Part shown: one piece after another, positions 32,980 to 42,481 of the stretch | How positions within the stretch are numbered: position 1 is the first letter of the stretch | Layout of the letters: every line of letters starts with the position of its first letter | Assembly (NCBI GenBank): GCA_910584865.1 | Contig: CAJUCE010000013.1 | Location: 63,403-127,402, forward strand | Reading direction: 5' to 3' | From: an uncultured Acetatifactor sp. | GTDB lineage: Bacteria; Bacillota; Clostridia; Lachnospirales; Lachnospiraceae | DNA: 64,000 bases | Made by a program: the position numbers and the translations under genes | The notes under the pieces: generated by a model | What the model was told of the DNA's origin: nothing | The model's database searches: none | What the model saw: the letters and a program-made list of their open reading frames with translations, nothing else

Positions 32980-33031
32980 AGTGCAGGAGCAGGAATGAAC
33001 CGGAGATTCTACAGGGGGCACAGGAACGGAC

Positions 33032-35686
33032 ATGATTTGGAATTTGAACGGAGACTGGAAATGTGAACTTCCCGGCGGAAAAATCATTGACATACAGGTG
33101 CCGGGATGCTGGGATCGCTATGTGGAGGAGAAAGATATCGCGGACAGAGTGCGGCTTGTGAAAACGTTTCAGATCCCCGATCTGCCCAAGGAACATTTCC
33201 GTCTTTTTTTCGGCGGGGTCAGCTATTATTGCCGGGTGTTTTTGAACGGAGCGGAACTGGGCGTTCACGAGGGAATGTGGGACGGTTTTTCCATGGATGC
33301 CGACGGTGCGGCGGCAGAGGGGGAGAACAGGCTGACTGTGGATGTGTGGAAGCCCGGATATCATGAGGGAGACCGCTTTCCCCTGCGGCAGGTATTGTCC
33401 GGTTTTATTCCGGATGTGTTATGTACCTTCGGCGGTATCTGGGATGCGGTGAGATTGGAATCGGCCCGGCACTTTTTCGTGGAAGGGCATTATGCACAGG
33501 GAGATGAGCGGGGAGACGGGAAGCTGACACTGCGGCTGATACATACGAAAAGCAAAAGACCGGTGCAGGTGACGGGAAGGATTCTGGATCCTTATGGCGC
33601 TCCGGCGGCGGAAATCTGTCATATTTGCGTGCAGGAAGAGACGGAGATTGGATTTCATGTGGAGACACCTTTGCTGTGGAGTCCCGGGACGCCCTGTTTG
33701 TATCGCTATGACCTGCTTCTTTCGGACGGGGAAACGCAGCTGGAATTGGAGAATACATTTGGGTTCAGGACGATCCGGGGAGAGAAATCCAGAGTGCTTA
33801 TGAACGGAACTCCTATATATCCCAGAGGTATCCTGCATTGGGGCTGTTACGAGGAGATTACTCCTGCTCCGGGAGCAGATGTCATCAGGGATGAGATCCG
33901 AAAGGTGCGAAGATATGGATTTAATATGATAAAACACTGTCTCTATATTCCCCGGGAGGCGTATTTTCGGCTGGCAGATGAAAGCGGTATGCTGCTGTGG
34001 GTGGAGCTTCCTCTCTGGCTGCCGGAGGAGTCGCCCTGGCTGGAGGAGCGGATCCGCAGGGAGTTTCCCAGGCTGATCCGCCAGATTGCCGGGCATCCCT
34101 GCGTTGCATTTTTGAGCCTGGGGTGCGAGCTGGATGACAAGGTGGGGGAGGCGCTTCTGGAAGAAATGTATGGGCTGGCCAGGGAAATACTGGGAATTCC
34201 GGTTCGGGACAATTCCGGGTCCGGGGAATGCTACGGCGGTCTGGCTGTGGATCATGCGGACTTTTCGGACTACCATTTTTATGGGGATATTCAGAATATG
34301 GAACCTATCCTGGAAGCATTTACCCCGGTATGGAAGCAGAATCGCCCATGGCTGTTCGGGGAATTCTGCGACAGCGATACGCTGAGGGATTTAAGGGAGG
34401 TGCGGGAGAGGAGCCGTGTGAAACATTTCTTCTGGGAGCTTCAGGATGAGGCCAGAAACCCCATATGCCGCCTGAAACCTGATTTTTTCCTGGGAAAGCA
34501 TGATGTTATGATGGAGAAAAGCGGAATTCGGAAAGAATTTCCCCTGCTGAAAGCGCTGTCCTATGATCATGCCATGGTTCACCGGAAGGTGACACTGGAA
34601 CAGACCCGCTCTTTTCCTATCATAGGAGGCTACAATATCACTTCCCTGCGGGATGTTCCTATTGCTGCCAGCGGATTGTTTGACGATTTTATGGAAGAAA
34701 AATTTGATCCGGAAATCCTGGGCAGGTTTAATGGGGATGTGGTGCTTCTGCCCGCCTGGGATTTAACCAGAATCTGGATCAATGCAGACCGGATTATGCC
34801 CAGGGAGCGGTACGGATTCTTCGGTGGGGAAATCTATAGATTACATGTGCTGCTTTCTAATTACGGAGGCTGCAGACTGGCAGGAGGCGTTGTCCGATGG
34901 GAACTTCAGGGAACCTGCGGGGAAATATTGCATAAGGGCAGAAAAGAAGGCAGGGATGTGGACAATGGTACAGTGGGGGAACTGTGCTATCTCACTTTTC
35001 CGCTGCCCCGGGTGAGAGAGCCGAAAACCTGTATTCTGCAGGCTGCCTTTGCCTGCGGGGATACGCAGACAGTCAACAGCTGGCCGATTTTCCTTTATCC
35101 GTGTCCGGAAAAAAGTGATATAGACCTGGGATTATATGATCCGCTGCATGTGTTCCGGACGGTGGAAAAATACTATCCCCGGGTAGAGGAGACAGATGGA
35201 AGGGAGGGGCTTAACCGTTATGAGATTCTGTTCTGTTCCCTGCTTACTCCTGAGATTTTTACATATATAAAAGCCGGGGGGAAGGCTGTCTATGTCCAGC
35301 GGCAGGAGGGAGCACTTCCTGTTCACTTTGTAGCTTTCTGGAGGGAGGGCATGATACGGCAGTGTGATCATCCAATGCTGGAAGGGCTCCTGCGTGAAAG
35401 CTGGATGGACGATCTGCGTTACTTTGGGAGTTCTACGGACACAGCCTTTGCGGATGAGGAAGATGACAGGTTTGATTACCGGAGACCGATTTTGCGGCGG
35501 TATGATTGCCGGGAATGGCGTGCAGATGATTATTTATGTGAATTGGGCTGCGGCAAAGGAACGATTATTGCGACTACCCTGCGTCTGGAGGGCGGTATGG
35601 GAAAAGAACCGCTGTTTCTGGAGAATAACCGCTTCGGACGATGGCTGCTGGATCGGGCTGTACACTATCTGCTTGAAAATTGCTGA
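33032..35686 (+). CDS. Glycoside hydrolase family 2-like enzyme (884 aa)
   Basis: The order is sugar-binding jelly roll (IWNLNGDWKCELPGG..., VSYYCRVFLNGAELG), immunoglobulin-like domain, then TIM barrel from about residue 270. Glu366 (SLGCELDD) fits the acid/base of the usual SLGNE motif, with Cys in place of Asn, and Glu444 (LFGEFCDSD) fits the nucleophile. The C-terminal 300 residues are additional beta domains. No signal peptide, so it is cytoplasmic. Specificity among galactosidase, glucuronidase and mannosidase members cannot be told. Confidence 0.8.
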   Translation: MIWNLNGDWKCELPGGKIIDIQVPGCWDRYVEEKDIADRVRLVKTFQIPDLPKEHFRLFFGGVSYYCRVFLNGAELGVHEGMWDGFSMDADGAAAEGENRLTVDVWKPGYHEGDRFPLRQVLSGFIPDVLCTFGGIWDAVRLESARHFFVEGHYAQGDERGDGKLTLRLIHTKSKRPVQVTGRILDPYGAPAAEICHICVQEETEIGFHVETPLLWSPGTPCLYRYDLLLSDGETQLELENTFGFRTIRGEKSRVLMNGTPIYPRGILHWGCYEEITPAPGADVIRDEIRKVRRYGFNMIKHCLYIPREAYFRLADESGMLLWVELPLWLPEESPWLEERIRREFPRLIRQIAGHPCVAFLSLGCELDDKVGEALLEEMYGLAREILGIPVRDNSGSGECYGGLAVDHADFSDYHFYGDIQNMEPILEAFTPVWKQNRPWLFGEFCDSDTLRDLREVRERSRVKHFFWELQDEARNPICRLKPDFFLGKHDVMMEKSGIRKEFPLLKALSYDHAMVHRKVTLEQTRSFPIIGGYNITSLRDVPIAASGLFDDFMEEKFDPEILGRFNGDVVLLPAWDLTRIWINADRIMPRERYGFFGGEIYRLHVLLSNYGGCRLAGGVVRWELQGTCGEILHKGRKEGRDVDNGTVGELCYLTFPLPRVREPKTCILQAAFACGDTQTVNSWPIFLYPCPEKSDIDLGLYDPLHVFRTVEKYYPRVEETDGREGLNRYEILFCSLLTPEIFTYIKAGGKAVYVQRQEGALPVHFVAFWREGMIRQCDHPMLEGLLRESWMDDLRYFGSSTDTAFADEEDDRFDYRRPILRRYDCREWRADDYLCELGCGKGTIIATTLRLEGGMGKEPLFLENNRFGRWLLDRAVHYLLENC

Positions 35687-35702
35687 AAATTTTCTTTTTA
35701 TC

Positions 35703-35731
35703 TTGAGATATGGTCCAGGAAATGATATACT
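35703..35731 (+). promoter_or_regulatory. Promoter of the PilZ-VanZ pair
   Basis: TTGAGA (35703) and TATACT (35726) are 17 bases apart and lie shortly before the PilZ gene. Confidence 0.7.
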
Positions 35732-35780
35732 AAAAGTATTCAAGGTGAAGATGATTCATCGGCGAAGGAGAGGTAAAGGT

Positions 35781-36113
35781 ATGGACCAGGAAAGAAGAAA
35801 GAACAGAAGAACAGACTTAGATTCCAAGCTTGTAATCAAGAGACTGGACGGTCATAGCGGAAATGAAGTGACGATCAATATTGTGGATGTATCCAAAAAC
35901 GGTATTGGTTTTGAATGCGGAGAGCCGCTGCAGATCGGCGAAGTATATGAGGCTTATCTGACGATCTGGACAAAGGAAGTGCTTCATGCGTTTCTGCAGA
36001 TTGTAAGGATTGAACTGAGAGCAGGCGGTTATGGATACGGCGCAATCTTTATCGGTATGCCGGAGATGGATTCTGCAAGGATAGAAGTATATCAGACTGT
36101 CAATGAAAAATAA
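35781..36113 (+). CDS. PilZ-domain protein (110 aa)
   Basis: The two c-di-GMP-binding motifs are present: the Arg motif in QERRKNRRTDLDS near residue 5 and VDVSKNGIGF near residue 40. PilZ proteins relay cyclic-di-GMP levels to surface or motility functions. ATG 35781 follows GAGAGGTAAAGG. It overlaps the VanZ gene by 11 bases. Confidence 0.85.
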   Translation: MDQERRKNRRTDLDSKLVIKRLDGHSGNEVTINIVDVSKNGIGFECGEPLQIGEVYEAYLTIWTKEVLHAFLQIVRIELRAGGYGYGAIFIGMPEMDSARIEVYQTVNEK

Positions 36114-36696
36114 ACACAGAAGTTTTTCATGGGACAGGCCTAAGCGGCGGAAGCTGATTGTGACGGGGATTGCCGCAGTGCTGCTGGGGATTCTGTACAG
36201 CATGATTTTCAGCTTTTCCGCTCAGGACAGCGTGGAATCCGGTTCCCTGAGCAGGATGATTTCCGAGAAATGCGTGAGCTTGGCCAACGCTTTGTCAGGC
36301 TTTTCCTGGAGTGAGGCGAAAATGGCGGGTATGGCGGAAAATTTTGAGCATCCGCTGCGGAAGATTGCGCATTTTTCGGAATATGCCTGTATGGGAATTC
36401 TGGTTTACGTTCTGTGGAGTCAGTGGATGAAGCAGGGAAGATGGCTGTATTTGCTGACGGCGGTCTGGGTATTTCTCTCCGCGGCCGGAGATGAATTTCA
36501 TCAGTATTTCGTGCCGGGAAGGTATGCCAGTATTGCGGATGTGCTGCTGGATACCTGCGGAGGCGCGGCTGGTATGTTGTTTTGCATCTGTGCGGCAGCT
36601 CTCTGGCGCAGGCATGGAGAGAAGAAGAGCAGGAGATGCCGGGGAAGTGATTCCCATGGAATACAGAAAACAGCTGAAAAAGCCCCTCTGCGGTGA
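36103..36696 (+). CDS. VanZ-like membrane protein
   Basis: This 197-residue protein has four membrane segments and the VanZ signature KIAHFSEYACMGILVY followed by DEFHQYFVPGRYASIADVLLD. VanZ relatives occur widely in Firmicutes and some reduce teicoplanin binding; the cellular role of most is unknown. The C-terminus is basic. Translation is coupled to the PilZ gene. Confidence 0.85.
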   Translation: MKNKHRSFSWDRPKRRKLIVTGIAAVLLGILYSMIFSFSAQDSVESGSLSRMISEKCVSLANALSGFSWSEAKMAGMAENFEHPLRKIAHFSEYACMGILVYVLWSQWMKQGRWLYLLTAVWVFLSAAGDEFHQYFVPGRYASIADVLLDTCGGAAGMLFCICAAALWRRHGEKKSRRCRGSDSHGIQKTAEKAPLR

Positions 36697-36723
36697 CCGG
36701 AAGCCGGTTTCCGAAGAGGGGTT
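36681..36723 (-). terminator. Bidirectional terminator between VanZ and tyrA genes
   Basis: CCCCTCT/AGAGGGG with an inner ACCGG/CCGGT stem is followed on the minus strand by CTTTTTC, closing tyrA. On the plus strand a weaker T-rich tract follows. It overlaps the VanZ stop. Confidence 0.7.
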
Positions 36724-36748
36724 GTATTTTCGGTTTCCTAGAATTTCC

Positions 36749-37849
36749 TTACGAACGGATATCTACGCAATACCCTTGTTCCCTCAGAATATGGGCCGCC
36801 AGTATCATGGCATTTTCCTCATAAAATTCCAATTTCAATACACCGTCGTCCCCTTCTCTGTTATGTGTGATCCCGATATTTTTGATACTGATTTCACGCT
36901 GTGCCAGAAGCGCAGTAATATTTGCCAATGCGCCTGATTTATCAGCGATTTCTACGCTGATGCGGTAGGAGCGTTTCAGGGGGCCGCTGGAGGTATTGAT
37001 GAAGGAGTCCCGGTAGATGCGGGCATTTTCAAATTGTTCATACAGTGCCTTGGCATCATGTCCGTCTAAAAGTTCCCGGAATGCGGTGAGGGAATCAATA
37101 TAATCGGACAGAAGGGAGGAGATATTCGCCCCGTTGGTGAGACAGATCTGCTGCCACATACCAGCCTGGGAGGAAGCGATTCTGGTGATGTCCTTGAAAC
37201 CTCCCGCGGCAATCATTTTCATCACGCCGTCTTTGGAATCGCTCTCCCGCACCAGATTCACCAATGAGGCGGCGATCACATGGGGCAGATGGCTGATGGC
37301 GGCAGTAATGTAGTCATGTTTCAGATAATCCAGAACCAGGGGAATGGCCCGCATGCCGGTTACCAGCTGTCTGTAGGCTTCCAGCTTTTCATTTGGAACC
37401 TGTGCGGTGGGCGTCAGGATATAGTAGGCGTTTTCCAGGAGAGCGGCTTTGGAATTGAGGAATCCCACGCGTTCGCTCCCTGCCATGGGATGGCCGCCGA
37501 TGAAACAATGCTCCAGACCGGCTTCCCGGACGGTTTCGTGGATCCCTGTCTTGACGCTGCCTACATCCGTGAGAAGGCAATGGGGATTCATAACCTTTTT
37601 CACGGCGGAGAGGTTTTCGTCATTTTTGTTGACCGGAGCGCACAGGAAGATATAGTCGCAGTCACAGAAGCTGTTATCCACGGAATCCGTGGTAATATCT
37701 GCTACAGATTCCCTTTTTGCCAGAGAAAGGGCAGCTTCATTGATATCGGTGGCGACGATTCTGCTATTCGGAATATTCTCTCTCAGGGCTCTGGCGATGG
37801 AGCCGCCGATCAGGCCCAGACCGACAAAACCGCAGGTAATAAAGGACAT
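36749..37849 (-). CDS. tyrA: Prephenate dehydrogenase with ACT domain
   Basis: The N-terminus has the NAD-binding GLGLIGGSIARAL. The catalytic region includes GGHPMAGSERVGF and ISHLPHVIAASL. Residues about 295-366 form an ACT domain (EIADKSGALANITALLAQ) that binds tyrosine for feedback control. The enzyme converts prephenate to 4-hydroxyphenylpyruvate in tyrosine synthesis. It stands alone, leftward and divergent from the EF-G paralogue. Confidence 0.93.
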   Translation of the reverse strand: MSFITCGFVGLGLIGGSIARALRENIPNSRIVATDINEAALSLAKRESVADITTDSVDNSFCDCDYIFLCAPVNKNDENLSAVKKVMNPHCLLTDVGSVKTGIHETVREAGLEHCFIGGHPMAGSERVGFLNSKAALLENAYYILTPTAQVPNEKLEAYRQLVTGMRAIPLVLDYLKHDYITAAISHLPHVIAASLVNLVRESDSKDGVMKMIAAGGFKDITRIASSQAGMWQQICLTNGANISSLLSDYIDSLTAFRELLDGHDAKALYEQFENARIYRDSFINTSSGPLKRSYRISVEIADKSGALANITALLAQREISIKNIGITHNREGDDGVLKLEFYEENAMILAAHILREQGYCVDIRS

Positions 37850-37961
37850 GGGGGATACCTCTTTTCATTGAAATTTATCGTCTTATACAATATCACTTTC
37901 ATTTCTATAAAGCAATAGAAAATTTGCAGGGAGAAAAATTGAGTGAAATCATAATATTATC

Positions 37962-37990
37962 TTGTAAAAATCCGCTCAGTCTAGTAAAAT
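37962..37990 (+). promoter_or_regulatory. Promoter of the EF-G paralogue
   Basis: TTGTAA (37962) and TAAAAT (37985) are 17 bases apart, about 80 bases before the start codon. Confidence 0.65.
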
Positions 37991-38066
37991 AGACACATGG
38001 GAATTGAATCATTTGTCATTATCATGTCAAAACACCCAAATTACATAAAAATTGGAGGAAAGTCAA

Positions 38067-40160
38067 ATGAAAGTTTACACAACTGACAAGATTCGTAATG
38101 TGGTGCTGCTGGGGCACGGCGGAAGCGGTAAGACCAGCCTGGCGGAAGCTTTTGCGTATCTGTCCGGAATTACATCCAGAATGGGCAAAGTCCCCGACGG
38201 CAATACCGTAAGCGACTATGGTAAAGAGGAACAGAAGCGGAAGTTTTCAATCAATGCATCCATTATTCCCATCGAGTGGGAGGGTGTTAAGATCAATGTG
38301 ATCGACACCCCCGGTTATTTTGATTTCGTGGGCGAGGCTGAGGAAGCTGTCAGCGCTGCCGGTGCGGCTATTATCGTTGTGAACGGCAAGTCCGGCATCG
38401 AAGTAGGGACGCAGAAGGCCTGGGAGCTGTGTGAGAAGTACAAGCTGCCCAGATTTATCTATGTTTCCAACATGGACGTGGACAATGCTTCCTTCCGCCA
38501 GGTAGTGGAAGATATGACCAATCTGTACGGCAAGAAGATGGCTCCCTTCAATCTGCCAATCCGTGAAGCGGAGAAATTTGTGGGCTATGTAAATGTGGTT
38601 TCCGAGACCGGCCATCGCTGGCAGGGCAAGGAAGTAGTGGATTGCGAGGTGCCGGAATATAATAAGAAGAATCTGGAGATCTGTCGGGATACGTTGATGG
38701 AGGCGGTGGCGGAGACCAGCGAGGAGATGATGGAGCGGTATTTCGGCGGCGAGACCTTCTCCGATGCGGAGATCAGGGCGGCTCTGCGCACCAATGTATG
38801 CGACGGCACCATCGTTCCCATGACCATGGGATCCAATGTGCTCTGCCAGGGTGTCTATACATTGCTGGATGATATCGTGAAATATATGCCCAGCCCCGAG
38901 AACCGCAAGATCAAGGGCATCAATATGAAGACGAATGAGATTTACGATGCGGATTACGATTTCTCCAAGGCGAAATCGGCTGCCATCTGGAAAACCATCG
39001 TAGATCCTTTCATCGGCAAGTATTCCTTGATCAAGGTGAATTCCGGTGTGTTGAAGACCGATGATCTGCTCTATAATGTGGATACGGAAGTGGAAGAGAA
39101 GATCGGCAAGCTCTATATCCTCCAGGGCAACAAGCCTATGGAAGTGCCCGAGCTTCATGCAGGCGATATCGGCGCACTGGCAAAGCTTTCCGATGCGAAG
39201 ACAGGCAACAGCCTCTCAACGAAGGCCACGCCTATCAAGTACGGCAAGGTGGAAGTGTCCACGCCTTATACCTGCATGCGCTACAAACCGAAGAACAAAG
39301 GGGATGTGGATAAGATTTCCCAGGCATTGCAGAAGATGACCAACGAGGATCTGACGCTGAAGGTGGTGAACGATTCCGAGAACAGACAGACACTGTTATA
39401 CGGCATGGGCGATCAGCATCTGGATATCGTCGTCAGCCGTCTGCTGAATGAATATAAGGTGGATGTAGAATTGGATCGCCCGAAGGTGGCTTACAGGGAG
39501 ACCATCCGGAAGCAGTCCGATGTGGAATATAAATACAGAAAGCAGTCCGGCGGACATGGACAGTACGGCCATGTAAAGATGCGCTTCAGCCCTTCCGACA
39601 ATCTGGATCAGGCTTTCGAGTTCTCTCAGGAAGTGGTAGGCGGTACCGTGCCGAAGAATTACTTCCCGGCAGTGGAGAAGGGCCTTCAGGAATCCGTCAT
39701 TAAGGGACCCATGGCTGCGTATCCTGTAGTGGGCGTAAAGGCAGTGCTGTACGACGGCTCCTATCATCCGGTAGACTCTTCCGAGCAGGCCTTTAAGATG
39801 GCTACCATTCAGGCTTTTAAGAAAGGATTTATGGAGGCGCATCCCGTATTGCTGGAGCCCATCGCATCCCTGAAGGTGACTGTTCCGGATGCCTATACCG
39901 GCGATGTAATGGGAGATCTGAATAAGAGGAGAGGCCGTGTATTGGGGATGAATCCCATGGCAGGCGGCAAGCAGGTCATCGAGGCAGAGATTCCGCAGAG
40001 TTCGCTGCACGGATATTGTACCGATCTGCGTTCCATGACGGGCGGCAGAGGTGTATACGCTTATGAATTCATCCGTTATGAGCAGGCTCCTTCCGATGTA
40101 CAGGAGAAGGAGATTGCGGCAAGGGCGCAGAGCGTTGCGGAGAACAACAGTGAGGATTAA
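38067..40160 (+). CDS. EF-G-like translational GTPase (EF-G2 type)
   Basis: The 697-residue protein has P-loop GHGGSGKTSLAEA and DTPGYFDFVGEAEEA, then EF-G domains II-V (KQSGGHGQYGHVKMRF in domain IV). The usual NKxD G4 motif reads NMDVD, typical of EF-G2-type paralogues. No rpsL/rpsG/tuf neighbours are present, supporting a paralogue rather than the main fusA. It may act in ribosome recycling or stress. GGAGGAAAG precedes the ATG. Confidence 0.88.
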   Translation: MKVYTTDKIRNVVLLGHGGSGKTSLAEAFAYLSGITSRMGKVPDGNTVSDYGKEEQKRKFSINASIIPIEWEGVKINVIDTPGYFDFVGEAEEAVSAAGAAIIVVNGKSGIEVGTQKAWELCEKYKLPRFIYVSNMDVDNASFRQVVEDMTNLYGKKMAPFNLPIREAEKFVGYVNVVSETGHRWQGKEVVDCEVPEYNKKNLEICRDTLMEAVAETSEEMMERYFGGETFSDAEIRAALRTNVCDGTIVPMTMGSNVLCQGVYTLLDDIVKYMPSPENRKIKGINMKTNEIYDADYDFSKAKSAAIWKTIVDPFIGKYSLIKVNSGVLKTDDLLYNVDTEVEEKIGKLYILQGNKPMEVPELHAGDIGALAKLSDAKTGNSLSTKATPIKYGKVEVSTPYTCMRYKPKNKGDVDKISQALQKMTNEDLTLKVVNDSENRQTLLYGMGDQHLDIVVSRLLNEYKVDVELDRPKVAYRETIRKQSDVEYKYRKQSGGHGQYGHVKMRFSPSDNLDQAFEFSQEVVGGTVPKNYFPAVEKGLQESVIKGPMAAYPVVGVKAVLYDGSYHPVDSSEQAFKMATIQAFKKGFMEAHPVLLEPIASLKVTVPDAYTGDVMGDLNKRRGRVLGMNPMAGGKQVIEAEIPQSSLHGYCTDLRSMTGGRGVYAYEFIRYEQAPSDVQEKEIAARAQSVAENNSED

Positions 40161-41883
40161 GGCTGCAGGCCCGAAACTTCTGGCGATGATGATCTTTTGC
40201 CTCGCTACGGCATGTCTGACGGCATGCCAGGGAGGGAAAAGTCTGGCGGAGTCCTGTTGGGACGCCGCCAGAAAGGAATCGGGCCTGACGAAATATATTG
40301 AGAAGAACTGGGCCGCCCTGGACAAGGAGGGGCTGCGGACGGAGGCGGAGACTGCGGAAACGCTGAGTCAGCAATTTAAGGCCACGGCTCTTCTGTGTGC
40401 GATAGAGCAGGGGGATAACGGCAGGACACAGGATTCGCCCGGGGCGGTCCTGGCGAGAGAATTTTTTGCAAAGGTGCTGACACAGGAGGACGAATTCTGG
40501 AAAGCGCTGGAGGATGCCTTTTATCCTTACGATTGCTTAGATGCCATGCTGGCGGTAGCCGGACCAATGGACGGAGAGGTGATCAAGGGGCTTTTGAAGG
40601 GGGCTCCGGCAGAGGCGAAGTATGCCGACGGGCTGCGGGAAGCAGTTGATACGTGGATTGAAGACAATCCCATAAGCTTATCCGTTCTCGGAGACGAATT
40701 GAATGCGCTGGGGTATTTCGACGGCTGGTCGGAACAGGACTGGACACAGACGTACCTGTACAGCTATGTGGACGGGGATCCGGTACAGGCTGCCACCATT
40801 GACGAGGGGCTGGCCTATATCGGCTGTCTGCGGGATTCCATGCTGCCGGCCATGGAGGGGAAGTTCGGAACCGACGAGTTCAAGAGTGTGTCGGATATCG
40901 ACGGAGAGACCTATTACGATACAATGCTGGCGGTAGTTGTGGGAGAAGCGCTGTCATTACAGGAGCCTGCGGCAGAAGATTTGCCGGAGACGATTGATAT
41001 CGAGGGGAAAAAGATCATTGCCTTCTACAGGAATCCTGCTTCGGCGGAATGGGAAGGTTCCCCTGCGCCGCTGCGGATATTGGGAGATTTTATGCTGAAT
41101 CTTCCCGGGGAGGCTTATCCGGCATCTGCGGCGGAGGCTGATTATTATCTTGTGCTGACGCCGTCCTATGAGTACGGAAGCTTTTATCAGGATCGCACCA
41201 CCGGTGACCAGACCGGAATTCAAGAGGTATGGTCCGCTACGTCCATCGATCTGTATGAGGCGGGGACGGGAAATTATCTCAGACATCTGGGGGATGTGAT
41301 GGAGGAGGCTTCCTCCTCAATTGTATCTCATTACGGAGAGGAAGCGCTGGAGTATCCGGAAGTGACATCCTCCGATACTCTGTCCTATATTTATGCCAAT
41401 GTCAACACTCCGGAGACATATGTTTCTCTGGTGGATCAGACCGGGGGCAAGGTAGAATATGAAAGAGACGAATCCGTGATTCTGGGAGGATGGGAAGTGA
41501 CTTATCATTCCAGCCAAATTGTAGATTCCTTTGAGGCAAGTCTGCAGAAATATGAGGCAGGCGAGGGCTGCAAGCTTGTGAGGGCGGCATTTACCCTCTC
41601 AAATGTGGGGCTGAAGAGTGAGACTTTTATGGGATTATCCATACCCGGAAACGGTGCGGGCATCCAGGTGGGGATTACGGACGGGACATTTGAAAGTTAT
41701 ATTGAACCTGCTCAGCTGTGGGCGTATACGGCGGGTCTGAACAATTCTTCCCTGGATCCCGGAGAGACGGAGGAAGGGGAATTGGTGTTTGAGGTGCCGG
41801 ACAGTGTGTTAGAGTCAGCGGAAGGAGCGTATATTGTGATCCTATATGGATATCAGATGGCGATTTATCCGCTGGGAGAGTAG
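40150..41883 (+). CDS. Lipoprotein with C-terminal DUF4352-like domain
   Basis: A GTG at 40150 overlapping the upstream gene gives a basic N-terminus, a hydrophobic stretch and the lipobox LTAC, so the mature protein is anchored outside the membrane. The middle is acidic and helical. The last 150 residues (WEVTYHSSQIVDSFEAS..., FTLSNVGLKSETF) resemble immunoglobulin-like DUF4352 domains. The function is unknown. Translation appears coupled to the EF-G-like gene, though cellular roles differ. Confidence 0.75.
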   Translation: MRIKAAGPKLLAMMIFCLATACLTACQGGKSLAESCWDAARKESGLTKYIEKNWAALDKEGLRTEAETAETLSQQFKATALLCAIEQGDNGRTQDSPGAVLAREFFAKVLTQEDEFWKALEDAFYPYDCLDAMLAVAGPMDGEVIKGLLKGAPAEAKYADGLREAVDTWIEDNPISLSVLGDELNALGYFDGWSEQDWTQTYLYSYVDGDPVQAATIDEGLAYIGCLRDSMLPAMEGKFGTDEFKSVSDIDGETYYDTMLAVVVGEALSLQEPAAEDLPETIDIEGKKIIAFYRNPASAEWEGSPAPLRILGDFMLNLPGEAYPASAAEADYYLVLTPSYEYGSFYQDRTTGDQTGIQEVWSATSIDLYEAGTGNYLRHLGDVMEEASSSIVSHYGEEALEYPEVTSSDTLSYIYANVNTPETYVSLVDQTGGKVEYERDESVILGGWEVTYHSSQIVDSFEASLQKYEAGEGCKLVRAAFTLSNVGLKSETFMGLSIPGNGAGIQVGITDGTFESYIEPAQLWAYTAGLNNSSLDPGETEEGELVFEVPDSVLESAEGAYIVILYGYQMAIYPLGE

Positions 41884-41935
41884 GATGGACTGAATTTAAC
41901 GACTGAATTTAATCTTACTCTTGATGAATTTTAAC

Positions 41936-41964
41936 TTGACAGCTGCCCGAAAAGCGGTTAAAAT
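41936..41964 (+). promoter_or_regulatory. Promoter of the leuS T-box transcript
   Basis: TTGACA (41936) and TAAAAT (41959) have a 17-base spacer and lie just before the T-box leader. Confidence 0.78.
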
Positions 41965-41974
41965 AAAGTCAATT

Positions 41975-42296
41975 TTATATGTCATTGACTTTGATGAGGA
42001 TTACTAAGGAAATGGAACTTGCAGAGAGCCGCCGGCTGGTGTGAGGCGGTAGGGAGATTTCCCCAACTGGCCTCGGAGTTCTCGCCTGAAGCATTGATAC
42101 TGTGTGGGTAGGGCAGAGCGGTTGATCCCGTTATCGATTTTGAGTGCACAGGCTGTAAGGACAGGGGCTGTTGCGGTTTTGGCAGTGTATGCTGAAGGCG
42201 GCCGGCGGAAATGTTCTTTATCATAACGGTCTGTGAATTAGAGTGGTACCACGGAATGAAGCCCTTTCGTCTCTAAATGCGAGAGGGCTTTTTTGA
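41975..42296 (+). ncRNA. T-box riboswitch controlling leuS
   Basis: The conserved T-box sequence AGAGTGGTACCACGG lies at 42240-42254. It is followed by a terminator hairpin (GCCCTTTCG/CGAGAGGGC then TTTTTT, 42261-42294) that competes with the antiterminator. Stem I starts near 42013 with the AGAGAG and GGCTGGTGTGAGG features. A CTC codon at 42072-42074 followed by GGAG is a good leucine specifier. Uncharged tRNA-Leu would allow leuS transcription. Confidence 0.9.
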
Positions 42297-42315
42297 TGCG
42301 CAAGAATTCTTCTGC

Positions 42316-42467
42316 TTTCTGCCAATACCGGTACTGGAGAGGATTGTTGCGGAACTGGAAAACAGCAACAATCCGCTCCAGTGCCCAGAAGAAATACTGG
42401 CCCTGCATTTGGGACAGGAATTCTTCTGCCAATACCGGTACTGGAGAGGATTGTTGCGGAACTGGAA
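42316..42467 (+). repeat. Direct and inverted repeats in the leuS leader
   Basis: A 45-base unit beginning TTCTGCCAATACCGG occurs at 42317-42360 and 42424-42467. Between them, 42361-42400 is a diverged copy in reverse orientation, so ATTGTTGC and GCAACAAT, and CAGAAGAA and TTCTTCTG, can pair. The block lies between the T-box terminator and the leuS ribosome-binding site and is not needed for either. Confidence 0.8.
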
Positions 42468-42481
42468 TAGGAGGACAAAAT

